Below, piece after piece: positions 7,087 through 10,406 of a stretch of DNA of 10,406 nt; positions within the stretch are counted from its first letter, which is position 1, and each line of letters begins with the position of its first letter. The position numbers and the translations under genes are program-made. The DNA comes from Bacillota bacterium (GTDB lineage: Bacteria; Bacillota_A; Clostridia; Peptostreptococcales; Anaerovoracaceae). The stretch spans positions 1 through 10,406 of the forward strand of contig JAFTHD010000230.1 in assembly GCA_017457585.1 (NCBI GenBank), in the 5' to 3' direction. The notes beneath the pieces were generated by a model. That model was given only the letters and a program-made list of their open reading frames with translations, did not search any database and was not told the origin of the DNA.

Positions 7087-8517
7087 CTATTCAAATATTT
7101 CGTATGACTTCTTGAGAAGTTCTTCGTTTGCATCCTGAATGCTTTCGTATATCGGAAGCATCTTCTGATAGAGCTGGTAGGTCTCCGGGTTAGGGGTGAA
7201 CTCATCGGTGAATCGTACCATGTTCTCAATTGCAGTATCGAAGTCAGGATAGATGCCTGCGCCCACTGCCGCGCATATTGCAGAGCCGAGGGAGGCCGCC
7301 CCGTTGACTTCATTTCTTACAGTGGTGATCCCGAATACGTCTGCGAATATCTGCATGAACAGATCGCTGTTAGAACCGCCGCCGGTGATGATGACCTTAT
7401 CCAGCGTAACGCCCAGCTCTTCAGTCATATTGAACACGTGACGGCGCATGGTGAGCGCAACACCTTCTAGAATGGATCTGTAGATGTGGGCTCTCTTGTG
7501 ACGTCCGTCAAATCCAATCATGATCCCTTTGCGGTACATGGCATCGACAGGTGCCAGCCAGTTTAAGACGGTCATAAGCCCGTTGCTTCCTGCCGGAACA
7601 GTAGCCGCTTCCTCCGCCATCATCTCTTCCGGTGACATGCCCTTCTCTTCCGCCAGCTTTGCATACCCTTCGCCGAGAACATCTCTGAACCAGCTTACGG
7701 TCCACATGCCCCTGCGGATACCGTCGCTGTCGTAGAGGTATCTGTTAGGAATGCTGGAGAACTTAGGCCAGAAGTACTTGGTGTCCTTCACGTTTTCCTT
7801 GCCCTCAATCATCGCAGCCGTGTAAGTTCCCAGGGATACGCAGGCGATGTTGTCGCCGCTGCATCCTGTGCCCAGTCCTTCAACGGCCTTGTCGTTTGCA
7901 GTTGCCATAACGGGCACTCCTTCAGGAAGACCGGTGGCTTCTGCGGCTTCCGGAGTAATGTATCCGAGGATTTCTCCTGGCATCACAAGGTCGAACATCA
8001 TTTCCCTCGGCATACCCGTTCTCTCATAGTCAGCCGGATCGTCCGAAAGCTTCCAGTGATCGATATCCACAGGCCATACGCCTTCATAGATGGAGATGCT
8101 GTCCTTCTTCTCACCGGTGAGCCTGTATGTGATGTAACCGGAGGAACCTACCACGTATGCGGCGTCAGGGTTCGACCCGTCATAAGGCTGGGATACCCTC
8201 ACGTCCATCCAGCTAAGAGCAGGCTGGGCGAGGCTTCCGTCGGCCTTGAGATATGCCCTGCAGTAACGGATGGTGCAGAGGCCGATGCCCGCGATGTCAG
8301 CAGGGTCGTATGGAAATTTGGCCATGCACTTCTTTGAAGCTGCACAGATGGCGTCCCACCAGTCATCGTCCGGATGCTCAACGTATCCCGGGCGAGGAAG
8401 GTCGTATGCCTTTAAAGGGTGCTTGCCCTCGCATACGATGTGTCCCTTTGTATCGAAAACGACGATCTTGGCGCTCTGTGAGCCTTCGTCTATTCCTATT
8501 AAATATTTTTCGCTCAT
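7087..8517 (-). CDS. ygcE: FGGY-family carbohydrate kinase, YgcE-like
   Basis: A 476-residue ATP-dependent sugar or polyol kinase. The N-terminal phosphate loop reads GIDEGSQSAKIVVFD (8-22), followed by the EHPDDDWW block (47-54). The probable catalytic base is Asp209 in ATANDKAVEGLG. The C-terminal ATPase half carries the signature IITGGGSNSDLFMQIFADVF (376-395) and GAASLGSA (406-413). Several stretches (GMWTVSW, NGLMTVLNWL, GIMIGFD and the SNSDLFMQIFADVF run) match my memory of E. coli YgcE, a kinase of unknown substrate; this is recollection, not a search. The start is supported by GGAGAG five bases upstream of the ATG. It is the second gene of the operon, 24 bp after the SDR, and converges on the class II aldolase gene, which may use its product. 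Confidence 0.9.
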   Translation of the reverse strand: MSEKYLIGIDEGSQSAKIVVFDTKGHIVCEGKHPLKAYDLPRPGYVEHPDDDWWDAICAASKKCMAKFPYDPADIAGIGLCTIRYCRAYLKADGSLAQPALSWMDVRVSQPYDGSNPDAAYVVGSSGYITYRLTGEKKDSISIYEGVWPVDIDHWKLSDDPADYERTGMPREMMFDLVMPGEILGYITPEAAEATGLPEGVPVMATANDKAVEGLGTGCSGDNIACVSLGTYTAAMIEGKENVKDTKYFWPKFSSIPNRYLYDSDGIRRGMWTVSWFRDVLGEGYAKLAEEKGMSPEEMMAEEAATVPAGSNGLMTVLNWLAPVDAMYRKGIMIGFDGRHKRAHIYRSILEGVALTMRRHVFNMTEELGVTLDKVIITGGGSNSDLFMQIFADVFGITTVRNEVNGAASLGSAICAAVGAGIYPDFDTAIENMVRFTDEFTPNPETYQLYQKMLPIYESIQDANEELLKKSYEIFE

Positions 8518-8541
8518 GTTTACTCTCCTGCGGTGAATGAA

Positions 8542-9333
8542 TTAGCGAACCAGATATCCGCCGTCAACTACGAGAAGCGTTCCGTTCACATACTGTGCTG
8601 CGTGTGATGCGAGGAATACGGCAGCGCCCATCAGATCCTGTCTTTCGCCCCATCTGTCAGCAGGAATGTGATTCTTGATTGTTATGTACTTCTCGTCCTC
8701 TTCGTTTCCGGAACCTGTGCCGGAGGTCATAGCAGTCTGGAAGTATCCCGGCGCAATTCCGTTGACTGTGATGCCGTACTTGCCCAGTTCGTCTGCATAA
8801 GCCTTTGTGAGGCCCATGAGACCGGCCTTCATTGCAGCGTATGCCGGTGATCCAAGACCGCCCAGGAAGGAGAAGAGTGAACAGATGTTGATGATCCTTC
8901 CGCTCTTCTGAGGAATCATATATCTCGCAACTTCATGGCTGAGATCAAATGCACCGGTCAGATTGATGTCGATCATCGGATCCCACTTGTCTCTGCCAAA
9001 TCCCAGAACATCATCGATGAGGCAGATACCTGCACAGTTGACGAGAATATCGATCGAACCGAACTCCTCTGCACACTTATCTGCAACCTTTGCACAGATG
9101 CCGTCTTCTCTGATATCGCCCAGCATGAACTCATATCGTACGCCGCAAGCTTCGATAAGCTCCTTCGTGCTGCCGTCATCCTCAACTGCAGCGAAGCAGA
9201 AAATGTTGGCGCCGGCCTTTGCAAGAGCCAGGGCAAAGGTCTGACCGAGACCGCTGTTGCCGCCGGTCACAATTGCATTCTTTCCTTTCAGCGAGAAAAA
9301 ATCCATGTTGAATTCGTTGATGTCGTAACCCAT
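8542..9333 (-). CDS. ygcW: Short-chain dehydrogenase/reductase, YgcW-like
   Basis: A 263-residue classical SDR that oxidises a hydroxyl group, probably on a sugar acid or polyol; relatives include 2-deoxygluconate 3-dehydrogenase (KduD). The nucleotide loop TGGNSGLG spans 23-30 and the NCAG motif 99-102. The catalytic tetrad is Asn124, Ser152, Tyr165 and Lys169 (YAAMK). The ends NMDFFSLKGK and VVDGGYLVR, plus GRDKWDPMIDINLT and DLMGAAVFLAS, match my memory of E. coli YgcW very closely. Cofactor choice is unclear because the second strand ends in FAAVEDD without a clean acidic switch. The ATG at 9333 has a perfect AAGGAGG, and the YgcW-like N-terminus also begins well before MDFFS. It is the first gene of a two-gene leftward operon with the kinase. 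Confidence 0.9.
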   Translation of the reverse strand: MGYDINEFNMDFFSLKGKNAIVTGGNSGLGQTFALALAKAGANIFCFAAVEDDGSTKELIEACGVRYEFMLGDIREDGICAKVADKCAEEFGSIDILVNCAGICLIDDVLGFGRDKWDPMIDINLTGAFDLSHEVARYMIPQKSGRIINICSLFSFLGGLGSPAYAAMKAGLMGLTKAYADELGKYGITVNGIAPGYFQTAMTSGTGSGNEEDEKYITIKNHIPADRWGERQDLMGAAVFLASHAAQYVNGTLLVVDGGYLVR

Positions 9334-9360
9334 TTTGAAACCTCCTTAAAACAGTAAAAC

Positions 9361-9422
9361 AAAAAAGAGAAACAGCCTTGGTAATCCGTGCACGCAAAAC
9401 ACGCAAATTACCGCTATCTCTC
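9361..9422 (-). promoter_or_regulatory. Terminator-like leader hairpin (candidate attenuator) ahead of the SDR-kinase operon
   Basis: In the minus-strand transcript, GAGAGAUAGC (9422-9413) can pair with GCUGUUUCUC (9376-9367) over 10 bp with two G-U wobbles. The stem continues, after a 3-nt AAG bulge, as GGUAAU/AUUACC (9412-9407 with 9385-9380), then CGUG/CACG across a 9-nt loop. The stem is followed at once by six U (9366-9361) and then GUUUU. This is the form of an intrinsic terminator, but it lies between the promoter (-10 at 9447-9452) and the SDR ribosome binding site, so it should end transcription unless an antiterminator acts. Pairing was done by eye. Confidence 0.6.
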
Positions 9423-9446
9423 CAACTCTCTGCAATAACTGTCTAA

Positions 9447-9475
9447 ATAATACCATCGGCATGGTCCGTTGTCAA
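9447..9475 (-). promoter_or_regulatory. Consensus promoter for the SDR-kinase operon
   Basis: On the minus strand, TTGACA (9475-9470) and TATTAT (9452-9447) are separated by exactly 17 bp, and a TG precedes the -10 by one base (extended -10). The expected start near 9440 gives a leader of about 107 nt before the SDR ATG. Confidence 0.78.
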
Positions 9476-9484
9476 TTGAATTAA

Positions 9485-9510
9485 TGTCAGTATGTCGCAA
9501 TTTTCTGACA
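9485..9510 (+). promoter_or_regulatory. Inverted repeat between divergent promoters, candidate operator
   Basis: TGTCAG (9485-9490) and CTGACA (9505-9510) form a perfect 6-bp inverted repeat with a 14-bp spacer. Half-site centres are 20 bp apart, about two helical turns. The repeat lies between the two outward-facing -35 boxes (9470-9475 and 9529-9534), so a single bound dimer could control both operons. No regulator for it is visible in the window. Confidence 0.35.
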
Positions 9511-9528
9511 AGTATACCGCCTTTTTGC

Positions 9529-9557
9529 TTGACAAAACGCCCGTGTGCTGGTAGAAT
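9529..9557 (+). promoter_or_regulatory. Consensus promoter for the FAD-linked oxidase gene
   Basis: TTGACA (9529-9534) and TAGAAT (9552-9557) are separated by exactly 17 bp, with an extended -10 TG at 9549-9550. The expected start near 9564 gives a leader of about 95 nt. Confidence 0.78.
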
Positions 9558-9597
9558 TCATAACAAGAACATAGCTTTAGAGAAGTAGAGTGGCTTT

Positions 9598-9636
9598 GTG
9601 CATTTTTTGTTGTGCACGTAAGAAGTTACTTTTTTT
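9598..9636 (+). promoter_or_regulatory. Possible weak leader hairpins with U-tract upstream of the FAD oxidase
   Basis: GTGCA (9598-9602) can pair with TGCAC (9613-9617) around a 10-nt loop. Immediately after, GTAA-GAAG-TTAC (9618-9629) forms a 4-bp hairpin followed by seven T (9630-9636). The stems are short, so termination would be weak. The motif TTTTG-(1-2 nt)-GTGCACG is shared with the SDR leader on the other strand. Confidence 0.25.
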
Positions 9637-9658
9637 ATTACCTTAAAGGAGAATGGAT

Positions 9659-10406
9659 ATGGCTATTTCAAGAGAAGCAATCGTAGAAGAACTGAAGAAG
9701 ATTCTTCGTGAAGAACAGGTAGTGACCGATGAGCAGGTGCTCCGCGAGAGCAGCAGAGACAGATACAGGAAGTATGAGCAGTGCATGGATGTATACACAC
9801 AGCCGATTCCTGCAGCAGTCGTATTCGCCGAGAGTACGGAGGATGTTGCAAATATACTCAAGTTCGCAGATGGGAACGGAGTCAACGTGGTTCCTCGTAC
9901 AGGTCAGTCGGCTATCGAAGGCGGCCTTGAAACGGCAAAGGAAAATTCCGTAGTCATAGACGGAACGAGAATGAACAAGGTCATCGAGATCAGCGAGACG
10001 AACATGCAGGTAACATGTCAGTGCGGAGTTCCTCTCGAGAGCCTGGAAGATCAGCTTAGAGAGATGGGACTGACGACGGCTCATTCGCCTCAGTCAAAGC
10101 CGCTGGCACAGATGGGTGGGCTGGTTGCAACGAGGAGCATCGGTCAGTTCTCAACCCTTTACGGCGGAATCGAAGATATGATCGTAGGCCTGGAAGTCGT
10201 ATTCCCGGGTGGCAAAGTGTGCAGAATCAAGAACGTTCCGAGAAGATCCGTTGGTCCTGATATCAGACACATCGTTCTCGGTAACGAGGGGGCGCTTTGT
10301 TTCATTACGGAAGTAACCGTTAAGATCTTCAAGTATCAGCCTGAAAACAATATCTACATGGGATACAAAGTCGACAACATGGTGGACGGATTCAAGGTGC
10401 TCCGCC
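9659..10406 (+). CDS. ygcU: FAD-linked oxidase (GlcD/AGPS-type flavoprotein), YgcU-like, 5' part
   Basis: A flavoprotein dehydrogenase of the FAD-binding type 4 (VAO/PCMH) family, whose members oxidise 2-hydroxy acids or act as alkylglycerone-phosphate synthase. The first 249 codons are visible; family members run about 480, so the C-terminal substrate domain lies outside. FAD-domain features include PIPAAVVFAESTEDV (49-63), VVPRTGQSAIEGGLE (77-91), the CQCGVPLESLE strand (120-130), HSPQSKPLAQMGGLVA (142-157) and GNEGALCFITEVTVKIFK (208-225). These, with NVPRR and GPDIRHI, match my memory of E. coli YgcU almost segment by segment. AAAGGAG (9645-9651) favours ATG 9659 over the in-frame ATG 9653, which is too close. 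In E. coli the ygc neighbourhood encodes electron-transfer flavoprotein subunits, so the electron acceptor here may also be an ETF (inference). Confidence 0.9.
   Translation, partial: MAISREAIVEELKKILREEQVVTDEQVLRESSRDRYRKYEQCMDVYTQPIPAAVVFAESTEDVANILKFADGNGVNVVPRTGQSAIEGGLETAKENSVVIDGTRMNKVIEISETNMQVTCQCGVPLESLEDQLREMGLTTAHSPQSKPLAQMGGLVATRSIGQFSTLYGGIEDMIVGLEVVFPGGKVCRIKNVPRRSVGPDIRHIVLGNEGALCFITEVTVKIFKYQPENNIYMGYKVDNMVDGFKVLR

Noticed and set aside
9380..9412. GGTAAT and ATTACC in the SDR leader as a second TetR operator
   Set aside because: The half-sites are 21 bp apart rather than abutting as in the palindrome at 458-483, and their complementarity is better explained as part of the leader hairpin stem.
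1..10406. Mobile element, CRISPR array, phage or toxin-antitoxin genes
   Set aside because: No transposase, integrase, spaced repeats, terminal inverted repeats or small paired genes are visible, and the full-length genes read as intact metabolic genes with similar codon use.

Overview
The window looks like a chromosomal stretch from an anaerobic Gram-positive bacterium, most likely a Clostridia-type member of Bacillota. This is inferred from strong AGGAGG/AAAGGAG ribosome binding sites, consensus TTGACA-N17-TAnnnT promoters, heavy use of AGA for arginine, and moderate base composition. I see no transposase, integrase, CRISPR array, tRNA or rRNA. All full-length genes look intact, and the two edge genes are cut by the window.

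Left edge: the 5' part of purC (purine synthesis) reads leftward from 321. Divergent from it, a textbook sigma-A promoter (421-449) with a perfect 26-bp palindrome at its expected transcription start (458-483) drives a tight rightward operon. The order is TetR-type regulator (504-1172), aldehyde dehydrogenase (1189-2685), zinc alcohol dehydrogenase (2740-3861), a divergent aspartase/fumarase-superfamily lyase (3890-5161), malic enzyme (5164-6339) and class II aldolase (6349-6996). Gaps are 2 to 54 bp. The operon ends at a hairpin (7039-7074) shared with the convergent leftward operon.

Right part: an FGGY sugar kinase (7087-8517) and an SDR oxidoreductase (8542-9333) form a leftward operon. 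A 325-bp gene-free control region (9334-9658) separates it from a rightward FAD-linked oxidase that runs off the window. These three proteins closely resemble, from memory, YgcE, YgcW and YgcU of the poorly characterised E. coli ygc locus. The control region has back-to-back consensus promoters, an inverted repeat between them, and long leaders. The SDR leader carries what looks like a complete intrinsic terminator ahead of the ribosome binding site, which suggests transcription attenuation or antitermination.

Working model (inference): the SDR and FAD oxidase oxidise a polyol, sugar acid or hydroxy acid; the FGGY kinase phosphorylates a ketose-like product; and the class II aldolase splits a phosphorylated sugar into a triose phosphate and a short aldehyde. 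The aldehyde and alcohol dehydrogenases then process that aldehyde. The lyase plus malic enzyme would carry a C4 acid to pyruvate. The lyase keeps its catalytic serine loop but has lost several conserved substrate-pocket residues, so its substrate may be new. The actual substrate of the whole locus cannot be read from the sequence.
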